DNA of 32,365 bases. It comes from Demequina sp. (GTDB lineage: Bacteria > Actinomycetota > Actinomycetes > Actinomycetales > Demequinaceae). Made by a program: the position numbers and the translations under genes. Below are positions 24,754-32,365 of the stretch, piece by piece. A model generated the notes under the pieces. That model saw nothing but the letters and a program-made list of their open reading frames with translations. It did no database searches and had not been told where the DNA came from. The stretch covers positions 1 to 32,365 of the forward strand of contig NZ_JAHEBP010000002.1 of assembly GCF_024642165.1 (NCBI RefSeq). Reading direction: 5' to 3'. Within the stretch, counting starts at the first letter, position 1. Each line of letters starts with the position of its first letter.

Positions 24754-26438
24754 CCGTCGCGGACGGCGTCGCATTCGCGGCGCTCGGCCTGCCGGAGCCC
24801 CTTGTCGAGGCGCTGGCACGGCACGGCATCGTCACTGCCTTCCCCATTCAGGCGGCAACCATCGCGGATGCACTCGCGGGACGGGACGTGCTGGGCAAGG
24901 CCCGGACGGGCTCCGGCAAAACGCTCGGGTTCGGACTGCCCGCCATCGTGCGGCTCGCGGACGGCGAGCGTCCGCTGCCGCGCCGGCCTCGCGCCGTGGT
25001 CCTGGTGCCCACCCGCGAGCTCGGCATGCAGGTCTCGGACGCTCTCGAGCCGTACGCCCACTCGATGCATGTGTCGCTCAAGCTGGTCGCCGGAGGCCTG
25101 TCGATGGCGAAGCAGATCCAGGCGCTCGAACGGGGCGTCCATCTGGTGGTCGCGACGCCGGGCCGCCTCGCCGACCTGGTGAGGCGAGGCCATGCGGACC
25201 TTCGCGAGACTGAGCTGATCGTCATCGACGAGGCCGATCACATGGCGGACATGGGCTTCATGGACGAGATCACCGAGATCCTCGCGGGCGTTCCCGCGGG
25301 CGGTCAGCGGCTGCTGTTCTCCGCCACGCTCGACGGCGACGTGGACCGCCTGGTCACGACGTACATGGACCGTCCGGTGCTGCACGACGTCACGGACGGC
25401 GAGGCGGGACCCGCGACGATGCGCCATGTGGTGCTCAACGTGCCGCCGAACGCCAAGTACCAGCTGGCCTCCCGGATCGCGGCGCGCGACGGCCGCACCA
25501 TCGTGTTCGTGCGCACCAAGCTCGCGACCGAGCGCATCGCCGAGGAGATGCGCGCCGCCGGAATCCTGGCATTGGCGCTGCACGGCGATCGCTCCCAGGC
25601 CGAGCGCAACCACGCCATCGCATCGTTCCGTGCGGGAGACGTCCCCGTGCTGGTCGCCACCGACGTCGCGGCGCGCGGGATCCACGTCGACCACGTGGAC
25701 CTGGTGCTGCAGTTGGACCCGCCCACGGACCCGAAGGACTACACGCACCGATCCGGACGCACCGCGCGCGCCGGCGAGGAGGGCCTGGTGGTCACTCTGG
25801 TGCTCCCCCACCAGCGCCGCACCACCGACCGGATGCTTGAGCGCGCGGGCGTCGACGTGACGTTCCGCAAGGTTCGCGGCGAGGACGCGGATTCGCTCGC
25901 CCTGGTCGACTCCGTCACGGGGGGCCGCGCGCCGTCGGGCATCCCTGTACGTGAGCCCCGCCCCCAGCGGCCCGAGCGTCGAGGGCGCTACGAGCGACCG
26001 GGCCGGGGAGAACGACCCGGCCGCGACCGCTCCGCACGGCGCGAGGAGCGCCCGACCCGCAGGTTCGACCATGACGATCGCGCGGACGAGCGGCTCGAGT
26101 CCCAGCGGCGCGCGGAGCAGCGTCTCGCGCGGGTGGAGCAGGACCTCGCGGAGCGCGAGGCCGCGGTGGCCGCTCGCGAGGGACGGCTCGCCGCGAAGGA
26201 GGCGCTGGCCGACGATCGCTCCTCGCGCCGCGGCGACGGCGACCCGCGCGGCTCGGGCCGCACCGCGGAGGGCAGGCCGTCTCGGGGCGCGGCGCCCAAG
26301 CAGCCCAAGTCGACGTCGAAGAAGGCGTCCAAGGGCGGCAAGACCGGGGGGTCCAAGGGCGGCAAGCCGTCCGGCAGGTCAGGCCACGCCGCGGGGTCTA
26401 CGCCTCGGAAGCCTCGTCGCCCGAAGGGCGGCCGGTAG
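24750..26438 (+). CDS. DEAD-box RNA helicase (unusual or missing start codon)
   Basis: An ATP-dependent RNA helicase with all core motifs: Q-motif [18 protein letters not shown] then FPIQ (24774-24857), Walker [30 protein letters not shown] within [13 protein letters not shown] (25228-25239), [25 protein letters not shown] and [11 protein letters not shown] basic, low-complexity Arg/Lys/Gly tail of about 170 residues follows, as in RhlE-like enzymes that act on ribosomes or mRNA. The first in-frame ATG/GTG/TTG is GTG 24888, which would delete the whole Q motif. Upstream the frame stays open into serA without any of those codons for at least 340 bases. I give ATA 24750, which overlaps the serA stop as ATAG, as the best guess; CTG 24789 or a sequence error are alternatives. 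The 3' end overlaps nrdR by 41 bases tail to tail. Confidence 0.88.
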   Translation: MAVADGVAFAALGLPEPLVEALARHGIVTAFPIQAATIADALAGRDVLGKARTGSGKTLGFGLPAIVRLADGERPLPRRPRAVVLVPTRELGMQVSDALEPYAHSMHVSLKLVAGGLSMAKQIQALERGVHLVVATPGRLADLVRRGHADLRETELIVIDEADHMADMGFMDEITEILAGVPAGGQRLLFSATLDGDVDRLVTTYMDRPVLHDVTDGEAGPATMRHVVLNVPPNAKYQLASRIAARDGRTIVFVRTKLATERIAEEMRAAGILALALHGDRSQAERNHAIASFRAGDVPVLVATDVAARGIHVDHVDLVLQLDPPTDPKDYTHRSGRTARAGEEGLVVTLVLPHQRRTTDRMLERAGVDVTFRKVRGEDADSLALVDSVTGGRAPSGIPVREPRPQRPERRGRYERPGRGERPGRDRSARREERPTRRFDHDDRADERLESQRRAEQRLARVEQDLAEREAAVAAREGRLAAKEALADDRSSRRGDGDPRGSGRTAEGRPSRGAAPKQPKSTSKKASKGGKTGGSKGGKPSGRSGHAAGSTPRKPRRPKGGR

Positions 26439-26886
26439 CCGCATCCTCCACGCGGAGCCGGGCGATGGCGGCCGCGAAGTCGTCGAGCGAATCGAAGGCC
26501 TGGTAGACGCTCGCGAACCGCAGGTACGCGATCTCGTCGAGCTCGCGCAACGGGGGCAGGATGGCCAGCCCGATGTCGAGGGCGTTGATCTCGGCTTGGG
26601 CGTTCGCGCGGATGGTCTCCTCAACCCGCTGCGCCAGCACCGCGAGATCGTCATCGCTCACGGGCCGCCCCTGGCAGGCCTTCTTCACTCCGGACACGAT
26701 CTTGTCGCGGCTGAAGGGCTCGGTGACGCCGTTGCGCTTCACCACCGACAGGCTCGCCGTCTCCACGGTGGTGAAGCGCTTGCCGCATGCCGGGCACTCC
26801 CGCCGGCGGCGGATCGACGAGCCGTCGTCGGCGGTGCGAGAGTCCACCACGCGCGAATCGGCGTTCCTGCAGAACGGGCAGTGCAT
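26398..26886 (-). CDS. nrdR: Ribonucleotide reductase regulator NrdR
   Basis: NrdR is a zinc-ribbon/ATP-cone repressor of ribonucleotide reductase genes. The 162-residue protein starts MHCPFC and has the zinc ligands Cys3, Cys6, Cys31 and Cys34 ([11 protein letters not shown]), then an ATP-cone domain from [16 protein letters not shown] to about 140 with the typical [14 protein letters not shown]. The ATG at 26886 is chosen because it gives the conserved N-terminus; an upstream in-frame start would add 12 residues with no support. It lies 100 bases downstream of the LysM gene on the same strand, as in mycobacteria. No NrdR box is evident in this window, so its targets are elsewhere. Confidence 0.96.
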   Translation of the reverse strand: MHCPFCRNADSRVVDSRTADDGSSIRRRRECPACGKRFTTVETASLSVVKRNGVTEPFSRDKIVSGVKKACQGRPVSDDDLAVLAQRVEETIRANAQAEINALDIGLAILPPLRELDEIAYLRFASVYQAFDSLDDFAAAIARLRVEDAATGRPSGDEASEA

Positions 26887-26960
26887 GCGCCCACTCTGCC
26901 ACGCTCGCGCGCCCTGCCCCAACCGCCGATGCCCTGCCGTCGCCGACGCGGCTTGGCGCG

Positions 26961-26980
26961 CGACTCGTCAGACGAGGTCG
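26961..26980 (-). terminator. Weak hairpin after the LysM gene
   Basis: CTCGTC and GACGAG with a one-base centre, plus three further flanking pairs and one bulge, lie 6-26 bases past the LysM stop. There is no U-tract. It could partly separate the LysM gene from nrdR; evidence is slight. Confidence 0.3.
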
Positions 26981-26986
26981 CCCTGG

Positions 26987-27304
26987 CTAGTCGACCACCG
27001 GGAGGTAGATCTGCTGCCCGGCCACCAGACCCGATCCGGACATGGAGTTGAGGTGCTGGATCTCGCCGATGGTGTCCCTGACATCGCGACCCGCCGGAGT
27101 GAGCGCCGCGGCGATCGACCACAGCGTCTCGCCCGACGCGACCGTGTACGAGTCGATCTCCACGGGATCGACGGGGCCATCCGAGGCGAAGGCCTGCGGA
27201 CCCACGACCGCGGCGCCGCCGAGCAGCAACAGGACGCCCAGGATCCGCCCGGTCCTGGCGCGTCGGTTCCTGGCCACCTTGGTCTGCGGTGCGTAGATGC
27301 TCAT
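26987..27304 (-). CDS. SOS-controlled membrane LysM protein (ChiZ/YneA-like position)
   Basis: A 105-residue protein: basic N-terminus (residues 9-20 rich in Arg/Lys), a hydrophobic helix at about 21-40 ending in a possible signal-peptidase site AFA-S, and a LysM domain at about 52-103 (YTVASGETLWSIAAALT ... GLVAGQQIYLP). LysM binds the glycan of peptidoglycan. The ATG at 27304 has an excellent AAGGAGG site five bases upstream; an earlier ATG at 27385 would run through the LexA boxes. The order nrdR, LysM gene, divergent lexA matches Mycobacterium tuberculosis, where the LysM protein ChiZ (Rv2719c) is SOS-induced and arrests division. This one is shorter than ChiZ. A division-delay role here is inferred. 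Confidence 0.85.
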   Translation of the reverse strand: MSIYAPQTKVARNRRARTGRILGVLLLLGGAAVVGPQAFASDGPVDPVEIDSYTVASGETLWSIAAALTPAGRDVRDTIGEIQHLNSMSGSGLVAGQQIYLPVVD

Positions 27305-27319
27305 CACTGCCTCCTTCGT

Positions 27320-27335
27320 TCGAACACGTGTTCTA
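27320..27335. promoter_or_regulatory. LexA box 1
   Basis: TCGAACACGTGTTCTA matches the actinobacterial/Bacillus-type SOS box (CGAAC-N4-GTTCG) with one mismatch in the right arm. It lies 15-31 bases upstream of the LysM ATG, in its predicted leader, and directly abuts box 2. Confidence 0.85.
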
Positions 27336-27351
27336 TCGAACGTATGTTCTA
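27336..27351. promoter_or_regulatory. LexA box 2
   Basis: TCGAACGTATGTTCTA is a second SOS box immediately next to box 1, with centres exactly 16 bases apart. It covers the predicted transcription start of the LysM gene and touches its -10. Confidence 0.85.
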
Positions 27352-27380
27352 GTTCTAGCACCCTCGTGCGACACTCGCAA
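27352..27380 (-). promoter_or_regulatory. Predicted LysM gene promoter
   Basis: On the minus strand TTGCGA (27380-27375), a 17-base spacer and TAGAAC (27357-27352) form a plausible sigma-70-type promoter. The start would fall near 27345, inside LexA box 2, which is well placed for repression. Confidence 0.55.
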
Positions 27381-27387
27381 GACACGC

Positions 27388-27403
27388 TCGAACATATGTT
27401 TGA
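27388..27403. promoter_or_regulatory. LexA box 3 (lexA autoregulation)
   Basis: TCGAACATATGTTTGA is a near-perfect SOS box (CGAAC-N4-GTTTG). It overlaps the predicted -35 of lexA, as expected for autorepression. Confidence 0.9.
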
Positions 27404-27428
27404 TTTCGACCCCGGATTGCCCTAGCGT
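27400..27428 (+). promoter_or_regulatory. Predicted lexA promoter
   Basis: TTGATT (27400-27405), a 17-base spacer and TAGCGT (27423-27428) make a reasonable promoter whose -35 lies within LexA box 3. Transcription would start near 27435, about 50 bases before the lexA ATG. Confidence 0.55.
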
Positions 27429-27484
27429 CTTGAGACAAGAGGACCACCGAGGTCTGACACTCAAGGCGACGGGAGGCGGGACCG

Positions 27485-28225
27485 ATGGCGCAGGACGGGA
27501 CGGCAGGCGGCACGGCGGACGGGTCCGGCGAGGCGGGCGCGAGCGTGCACGAGCTCCGCGATCCATCCACCGGTCTCACCGCCCGGCAGCGCGCGGTGGT
27601 CGACTACATCAGGGCGACCGTGATCGATCGGGGCTACCCGCCGTCGATGCGGGAGATCGGTGAGGCCGTGGGCCTCACCTCCACCTCTTCGGTCAAGCAC
27701 CAATTGACGGCGCTCGAGGCGAAGGGCGTGCTCCGGCGAGACCCGCATCGTCCCCGGGCGATCGAGGTGGTCCTCCCCGGCGAGACGGCCGTCTCTCCCC
27801 CGGCGCGCACCTCCGCGGTCGCGGACGCCGCGCTCGCCGTGCATGCCGACAACCTGTCGATGGTGCCGCTGGTGGGCCGCATCGCCGCCGGCGGACCGAT
27901 CCTCGCTGACCAGGAGGTGGAGGACGTGTTCGCTCTCCCCCGCCGGCTCACGGGCGACGGCGAGCTCTTCATGCTTCAGGTGGCCGGCGACTCGATGATC
28001 GACGCGGCGATCTGCGACGGCGACTGGGTGGTGGTGCGGCGCCAGAACAACGCCGACAACGGCGACATCGTGGCGGCGCTGCTCGACGACGAGGCGACCG
28101 TCAAGACCTTCCGCAACCGCGACGGCCGGGTCTGGTTGATGCCGCACAACCCCGCCTACACGCCCATCGACGGCACCCATGCCCGGATCATGGGCAAGGT
28201 GGTCTCGGTACTTCGCCGGGTCTGA
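27485..28225 (+). CDS. lexA: SOS repressor LexA
   Basis: LexA represses DNA-damage genes and cleaves itself when stimulated by RecA filaments. The 246-residue protein has a disordered N-terminal extension (about 1-28), a winged helix-turn-helix domain from [12 protein letters not shown] to about 95 with [22 protein letters not shown], a linker, and the S24 peptidase domain with the Ala135-Gly136 cleavage site in GRIAAGGP, catalytic Ser170 (GDSM) and Lys207 (ATVKTF). The ATG at 27485 follows GGGAGG at the right distance. A LexA box in its promoter indicates autoregulation. It diverges from the LysM gene. Confidence 0.97.
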   Translation: MAQDGTAGGTADGSGEAGASVHELRDPSTGLTARQRAVVDYIRATVIDRGYPPSMREIGEAVGLTSTSSVKHQLTALEAKGVLRRDPHRPRAIEVVLPGETAVSPPARTSAVADAALAVHADNLSMVPLVGRIAAGGPILADQEVEDVFALPRRLTGDGELFMLQVAGDSMIDAAICDGDWVVVRRQNNADNGDIVAALLDDEATVKTFRNRDGRVWLMPHNPAYTPIDGTHARIMGKVVSVLRRV

Positions 28226-28233
28226 CCCCGCGT

Positions 28234-28246
28234 GCCGGAGCCCGGC
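28234..28246. terminator. Short hairpin between lexA and dinG
   Basis: GCCGG-AGC-CCGGC forms a five-pair stem with a three-base loop, 9 bases after the lexA stop and 9 before the converging dinG stop. No U-tract. A minor candidate terminator. Confidence 0.25.
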
Positions 28247-28254
28247 CCGAGCCG

Positions 28255-30174
28255 CTACGCGCCGGAGAGCCTTCGCAGAGCGCCCAGAGCGACCTCGCGA
28301 TCGGTCGTGGGCCACAGCGGCGGCATCGACCGGGCGAGGAATCCTCCGTATCGCGCCGTCGCGAGTCGCGGGTCGAGCACCGCCACCACGCCCCGGTCCG
28401 CGGTCGACCTGATCAGGCGGCCGGATCCCTGCGCCATCAGAAGCGCCGCCTGGGTGGCGCTCACCGCCATGAAGCCGTTGCCTCCCGCGGCGGCGACCGC
28501 CTCGGTACGGGCCTGCGACACGGGCTCGTCGGGGCGCGGAAACGGGATCCGATCGATCACCACCAGGCTGGCCGTGGGCCCGGGCACGTCGATGCCCTGC
28601 CACAGCGACGTCGAGCCGAACAGGCAGGTCGCCGGGTCCTCCGCGAAGCGCTTCACCAGCGTGGGCAGCTGATCGTCGAGCTGGTAGAGCACCGGCACGT
28701 CCAGCCGCTCGCGCATCGCCTCAGCCGCCATCAGCGCGGCCCGGTGCGAGGAGAACAGACCCAGCGTCCGCCCGCCGGCCGCCTCGATGAGCGCCGCAAG
28801 CTCGTCGAGCGCCTCCTCCGAGATGCCGCCCATCCCCGGCTTCGGCAGGTGGCGCGCCACGTAGAGGATCCCCTGGCGCGGGTAGTCGAAGGGGCTGCCG
28901 GCGTCGAGGGTGGAGGGATCCTCGACGCCCAGGTGGCGCGCGATGGCGCCGAAGTCCCCGCCAAGCGCGAGCGTGGCCGACGTCATCACCGACGCCTTGT
29001 CCTCGAGCAGCTCCGAGCGGATGAGCCCCGCGACGTCGAGGGGCGCGGCGACGATCCGTTCGGCCACGCGTGAGTCGTAGTCCCCATCACGCGCGGCGAG
29101 CCACACGACGTAACGTCCGTGCTCGCCCTGGAGCTCCTCGCACACGTCGACCACCTCGGACAGCGCCGCCGACGCGACCTTGCCCGCGGCGCCCGCCTCC
29201 TCCGACCTCTTCTGGAGCTCCGACACGCAGCGGCGCGCGGAGCCGCGCACCTCCTCCACCGCGGCGGCGAGCTCCTCGGGCAGGCCATCGCGCAGACGCC
29301 CGGGCTCACACGCACCCAGGGCCCCGTCCAGCCGGCGTGCCGCACGGTCGAGGTCCTCGACGGCGACGCCGGCCCGGCGCGCGCGACGCGCGGCCCGATC
29401 CACGGCCGACACCATCAGCTCATGCGTGGCCGAGGACGTGATCCGTTGCACCAGCTCGTGCGCCTCGTCGACGATCAGCACCGTGTGGCTGCCGAGCATG
29501 TCGTGGCCCGTGGCCTGCACCCCCAGCACGGCATGGTTGGTCACCACGACATGAGCCGACGCCGCATCGTCGCGGACCCGCTGCGAGAAGCAGTCGGCCA
29601 GTGCGGGACACTTCGACTCGAGGCACTCGCGCCCGGTCACCGACACCTGCGCCCAGGCCCTGCCGGTCACGCCCGGCACCAGATCGTCGCGGTCGCCGGT
29701 CTCGGTGCCGTTCGACCACTCGTGCAGGCGCGCCACCTCGCGCCCCAGTTCGGACGTGGGCCCCGAGGGGATGGGCAGCACGTCCTCGTCCGGCTCCGGA
29801 TAGCCTCCGGCGAGCTTATGCGCACACAGGTAGTTGGCCCGCCCCTTGATCAGGCCGATGCGGGCGCGCTCTCCGAGCACGGGCTCGAGCGCCTCCGCGA
29901 CGAGGGGGAGGTCCTTGGTGTACACCTGGCGCTGCAGCGCGAGCGTGGCGGTCGAGACCACCACCCGATTCCCGGTCCGCACGGCGTGCGCCACCGCGGG
30001 CACCAGGTAGCCGAGCGACTTTCCCGTGCCTGTGCCGGCCTGGATGAGCGCATGCTCCTCGCCCGCGAGGGCCGCGGCGACGGCGCGCGCCATGTCGCGC
30101 TGGCCCTCGCGCGGCTCTCCCCCGAGCGCCGCCACCGCTCGCTCGAGCAGCGCGTCGGCGTCGAGATCGCTCAC
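28255..30174 (-). CDS. dinG: DinG/YoaA-type Fe-S DNA helicase
   Basis: This 639-residue superfamily 2, XPD-like 5'-3' helicase carries Walker A GTGTGKS at 47-53, STATLALQRQ, a four-cysteine iron-sulfur region (Cys117, Cys184, Cys189, Cys195), the Walker B box DEAH at 236-239, a late motif MTSATLALGGDFG, FGSTSLWQGIDVPG, and a motif VI-like AQGSGRLIRS near the end, where QxxGRxIR is typical. Such enzymes unwind forked, R-loop or G-quadruplex DNA during repair. GTG 30174 overlaps the hflX stop (GTGA). It converges on lexA with 29 bases between. In some bacteria dinG is SOS-controlled, but I see no LexA box here; it appears to be co-transcribed with hflX. Confidence 0.92.
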   Translation of the reverse strand: MSDLDADALLERAVAALGGEPREGQRDMARAVAAALAGEEHALIQAGTGTGKSLGYLVPAVAHAVRTGNRVVVSTATLALQRQVYTKDLPLVAEALEPVLGERARIGLIKGRANYLCAHKLAGGYPEPDEDVLPIPSGPTSELGREVARLHEWSNGTETGDRDDLVPGVTGRAWAQVSVTGRECLESKCPALADCFSQRVRDDAASAHVVVTNHAVLGVQATGHDMLGSHTVLIVDEAHELVQRITSSATHELMVSAVDRAARRARRAGVAVEDLDRAARRLDGALGACEPGRLRDGLPEELAAAVEEVRGSARRCVSELQKRSEEAGAAGKVASAALSEVVDVCEELQGEHGRYVVWLAARDGDYDSRVAERIVAAPLDVAGLIRSELLEDKASVMTSATLALGGDFGAIARHLGVEDPSTLDAGSPFDYPRQGILYVARHLPKPGMGGISEEALDELAALIEAAGGRTLGLFSSHRAALMAAEAMRERLDVPVLYQLDDQLPTLVKRFAEDPATCLFGSTSLWQGIDVPGPTASLVVIDRIPFPRPDEPVSQARTEAVAAAGGNGFMAVSATQAALLMAQGSGRLIRSTADRGVVAVLDPRLATARYGGFLARSMPPLWPTTDREVALGALRRLSGA

Positions 30175-31676
30175 GCGGAGGCGGCGGTGACGCCGGCCTG
30201 CTCGAGGCGGGCCGCCAGACCCGGGTCCACCAGCGCCGTCAGGTGCGTGCCCTCGGCCACGTGCGCCTGAGTGAGCACCTCGCCGTGCCGATGCACCTCG
30301 CTCACCAGGTCCCCGCGGGTGTACGGCACCACCAGATCCACCGTCACGGTGGGTCGGGGCAGCTCGCGCCCGATCAGGGCCAGGAGCGCGTCGATCCCGT
30401 CGCCGGTGAGCGCCGACACCTCGATGGTGGGCTCCCGGCGCGCACGCAGCCGCATGAGAGTCGCGGGATCGGCGACGTCGGACTTGTTGAGGACCAGGAT
30501 CTCCTTGACCGCGTCCGCGCCTGGCACGTCCGCCAGCACCTCGCGCACCGCCCGGATCTGCCCCTCGGGGTCCGGGTGGGACGAGTCGACCACATGCAGC
30601 ATGAGGTCCGCGTGCGACACCTCCTCGAGGGTCGACGCGAACGCCGCGACCAGCTGGTGCGGCAGGTCGCGCACGAAGCCGACCGTGTCGGACACCGTGA
30701 ATTCGCGGCCGTCGGGCGTCTGCGACCGGCGCACCGTGGGGTCGAGGGTGGCGAACAGCGAATTCTCCACCAGCACCCCGGCGCCCGTGACCCGGTTGAG
30801 CAGCGACGACTTGCCCGCGTTGGTGTACCCGACGATCGCGACGTTGGGGAGCGTCAGCCGCCGGTCCCGCCGGACCGCACGGGCGGGCGCCATCGCCTTG
30901 ATCTGACGGCGCAGTTGCGCCATGCGCGTGTGGATGCGCCGCCGGTCGAGCTCGATCTTGGTCTCACCGGGTCCACGCGAGCCCATTCCAGCGGCCGCGC
31001 CACCCACCTGGCCACCCGCCTGGCGGGACATGGACTCGCCCCAACCGCGCAGGCGCGGCAGCAGGTACTCGAGCTGCGCGAGCTCGACCTGCGCCTTGCC
31101 CTCCTTGGACTTCGCGTGCTGCGCGAAGATGTCGAGGATGAGCGCGGTGCGGTCGATCACCTTGACCTTCACCACGTCCTCGAGGGCGCGGCGCTGGCTG
31201 GGCGCGAGGTCGTCGTTCACGATGACCGTGTCCGCGCCCACGGCCGCGACCACGTCACGCACCTCCACGGCCTTGCCCTTGCCGATGTAGGTCGCCGGGT
31301 CGGGGTGGGGGCGCCGCTGCAGCACGCCATCGAGCACCTCGGATCCGGCGGTCTCGGCGAGCGCCGCGAGCTCGCGCATCGAGATCTCGGCGTCCTCCGC
31401 GGTGCCGTGGGACCACTGGCCCACCAGCACCACCCTCTCCAGGCGGAGCTGCCGGTACTCGACCTCGGTGACATCCTCGAGCTCCGTCGACAGCCCGGCG
31501 ACACGCCGCAACGCGGCGCGCTCCTCGCGATCGAACTGGTCGCCGTCGTACTCGGTATCCACCACGGCGCCGGCGGCCACCGCGGTTCCGGCACGCGAGA
31601 GCACCCGATCGATCAACGCGTCGGCGCGGCGGTCGTCGGGAGTGGGTTCGAAGTCTTCGGCTGCGATATCGCTCAT
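30171..31676 (-). CDS. hflX: GTPase HflX, ribosome splitting factor
   Basis: HflX is a ribosome-associated GTPase that splits stalled 70S particles under heat and antibiotic stress. The 501-residue protein has the N-terminal HflX domain (about 75-270) with HPDPATYIGKGKAVE and GSRGPGETKIELDRRRI, then a G domain with G1 IVGYTNAGKSSLLNR (from 281), a G3-type DTVGFVRDLP at about 330-339 and NKSD at 397-400, and a small C-terminal domain. The ATG at 31676 is preceded by GAAGGGG. The acidic N-terminal extension of about 45 residues is common in actinobacteria. It overlaps the dinG start by four bases, so the two are probably co-translated. Confidence 0.95.
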   Translation of the reverse strand: MSDIAAEDFEPTPDDRRADALIDRVLSRAGTAVAAGAVVDTEYDGDQFDREERAALRRVAGLSTELEDVTEVEYRQLRLERVVLVGQWSHGTAEDAEISMRELAALAETAGSEVLDGVLQRRPHPDPATYIGKGKAVEVRDVVAAVGADTVIVNDDLAPSQRRALEDVVKVKVIDRTALILDIFAQHAKSKEGKAQVELAQLEYLLPRLRGWGESMSRQAGGQVGGAAAGMGSRGPGETKIELDRRRIHTRMAQLRRQIKAMAPARAVRRDRRLTLPNVAIVGYTNAGKSSLLNRVTGAGVLVENSLFATLDPTVRRSQTPDGREFTVSDTVGFVRDLPHQLVAAFASTLEEVSHADLMLHVVDSSHPDPEGQIRAVREVLADVPGADAVKEILVLNKSDVADPATLMRLRARREPTIEVSALTGDGIDALLALIGRELPRPTVTVDLVVPYTRGDLVSEVHRHGEVLTQAHVAEGTHLTALVDPGLAARLEQAGVTAASA

Positions 31677-31745
31677 ACCCCTTCATTGTCTCACCCCCGC
31701 GCGCCGTCCCGAACGGCCGGACGATGCGGCAACCCGGCCGCGCGC

Positions 31746-31751
31746 TACGCT
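31746..31751 (+). promoter_or_regulatory. Putative leaderless -10 before the RsmC-like gene
   Basis: TACGCT, eight bases before the GTG at 31760, fits the TAnnnT pattern of leaderless actinobacterial transcripts. No Shine-Dalgarno precedes the GTG. Confidence 0.4.
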
Positions 31752-31759
31752 CGTGACCC

Positions 31760-32365
31760 GTGAGCGAGGACCACTACTTCACCGCCCAGCCCGCATCAGC
31801 GGACGAGCGCCGGCTGGTGCCCGTGATCCTGGCGGGCCACGACGTTCACGTCGAGACGGCCGGCGGCGTGTTCTCGCCCGCCCATGTCGACCTGGGCACT
31901 CAGGTGCTGCTCAGGCACGTCCCCGAGCCGCGCGGCCACGTGCTCGACGTCGGGTGCGGCTGGGGCCCGGTCGCGCTTGAGGCCGCTCTTCGCGGCGCCG
32001 ACGCCGTGACGGCCGTGGACGTCAACGAGCGCGCGCTCGATCTGCTCCGGCGCAACATCGCACGGCTCGGCGCGCATCACCCGCTGGCCCCCGTCCACGT
32101 CCTGCGTCCCGACGAGGTGCCCGCCGACGCATCGTTCGACACCCTCTGGTCGAACCCACCCATCCGGATCGGCAAGGACGCGCTGCACGGCCTGCTGGCG
32201 CGATGGCTCCCGCGCGTCGCGCCCGGCGGCGACGCCTACCTGGTGGTGCAGAAGAACCTGGGAGCCGAGTCTCTCGCCCGGTGGATCGGCGATCAGGGGT
32301 GGGGCGACGTCGACCGCATCGCGAACTCCAAGGGCTTCCGGGTGCTGCGCCTCACGCGCGCCTGA
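31760..32365 (+). CDS. RsmC-like small class I methyltransferase
   Basis: This 201-residue protein contains the single MTS methyltransferase domain of the RsmC/YbiN group: SAM loop VLDVGCGWGPVAL around 61-73, the acidic VDVNERALDLLRRN, and SNPPI at 131-135, the NPPx/NPPY-type motif of enzymes that methylate exocyclic amines of bases in nucleic acids. RsmC of gamma-proteobacteria (m2G1207 of 16S rRNA) has two domains and is about twice as long; this corresponds to its C-terminal half, as is normal for the actinobacterial family. The target is not certain. Start is GTG 31760, likely leaderless. Divergent from hflX. The window ends exactly at its stop codon. Confidence 0.85.
   Translation: MSEDHYFTAQPASADERRLVPVILAGHDVHVETAGGVFSPAHVDLGTQVLLRHVPEPRGHVLDVGCGWGPVALEAALRGADAVTAVDVNERALDLLRRNIARLGAHHPLAPVHVLRPDEVPADASFDTLWSNPPIRIGKDALHGLLARWLPRVAPGGDAYLVVQKNLGAESLARWIGDQGWGDVDRIANSKGFRVLRLTRA

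Noticed and set aside
24888-26438. GTG 24888 as the natural start of the DEAD-box helicase
   Set aside because: It would begin in the middle of the Walker A region and discard a conserved, in-frame Q motif.
1-32365. CRISPR arrays, tRNA or rRNA genes, insertion sequences, phage or toxin-antitoxin genes
   Set aside because: None found by reading both strands; no spaced repeats, transposase or integrase motifs, and uniform base composition apart from promoters.

Overview
This is a very GC-rich, gene-dense chromosomal window from an actinobacterium. I see no insertion sequence, prophage, CRISPR array, tRNA or rRNA. The gene content and order fit Micrococcales, something like Demequina or Cellulomonas; that placement is an inference from gene order and families, not a database result. 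Key cues are the actinobacterial murC-ftsQ junction, the moxR/DUF58/transglutaminase set beside mraZ, a lexA/LysM/nrdR cluster laid out as in mycobacteria, and several likely leaderless genes.

Positions 1-13044 (minus strand) hold the division and cell wall (dcw) cluster, read right to left: mraZ, rsmH, ftsL, ftsI, murE, murF, mraY, murD, ftsW, murG, murC and the first 80 codons of ftsQ, which runs off the left edge. After the mraZ-rsmH spacer every junction is a 4- or 8-base overlap or an 8-base gap, so it is probably one translationally coupled operon. Upstream of mraZ lies a clear array of 10-base-period GTGG-type repeats, the expected operator for MraZ itself. Diverging from it (13247-17651, plus) is a tightly overlapping moxR / DUF58 / membrane transglutaminase operon. 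A DUF3040 membrane protein converges on it.

Positions 18042-24753 carry unrelated single genes: a spermidine-synthase-like methyltransferase-fold protein, a cold shock protein with a structured leader and a strong hairpin terminator, a PAC2-family protein, the RNA-polymerase-associated helicase HelD, an exported matrixin-type zinc metalloprotease, and serA. A DEAD-box RNA helicase follows serA. It has no ATG, GTG or TTG in frame upstream of its Q motif; an ATA codon overlaps the serA stop.

Positions 26398-32365 hold nrdR, a small membrane-anchored LysM protein, lexA, a DinG-type Fe-S helicase, hflX and a small RsmC-like methyltransferase. Between the LysM gene and lexA are three LexA boxes: two abutting over the predicted start of LysM transcription and one over the lexA -35. 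This is an SOS control region that should couple DNA damage to a cell wall or division effector of the ChiZ/YneA kind.

The main points for a second look are the SOS/LysM control region, the start-codon problem of the DEAD-box gene, the MraZ operator, the MurE specificity-loop change (DNPR to ENPR), and the matrixin-like protease. I do not see a wholly new multi-gene system here.
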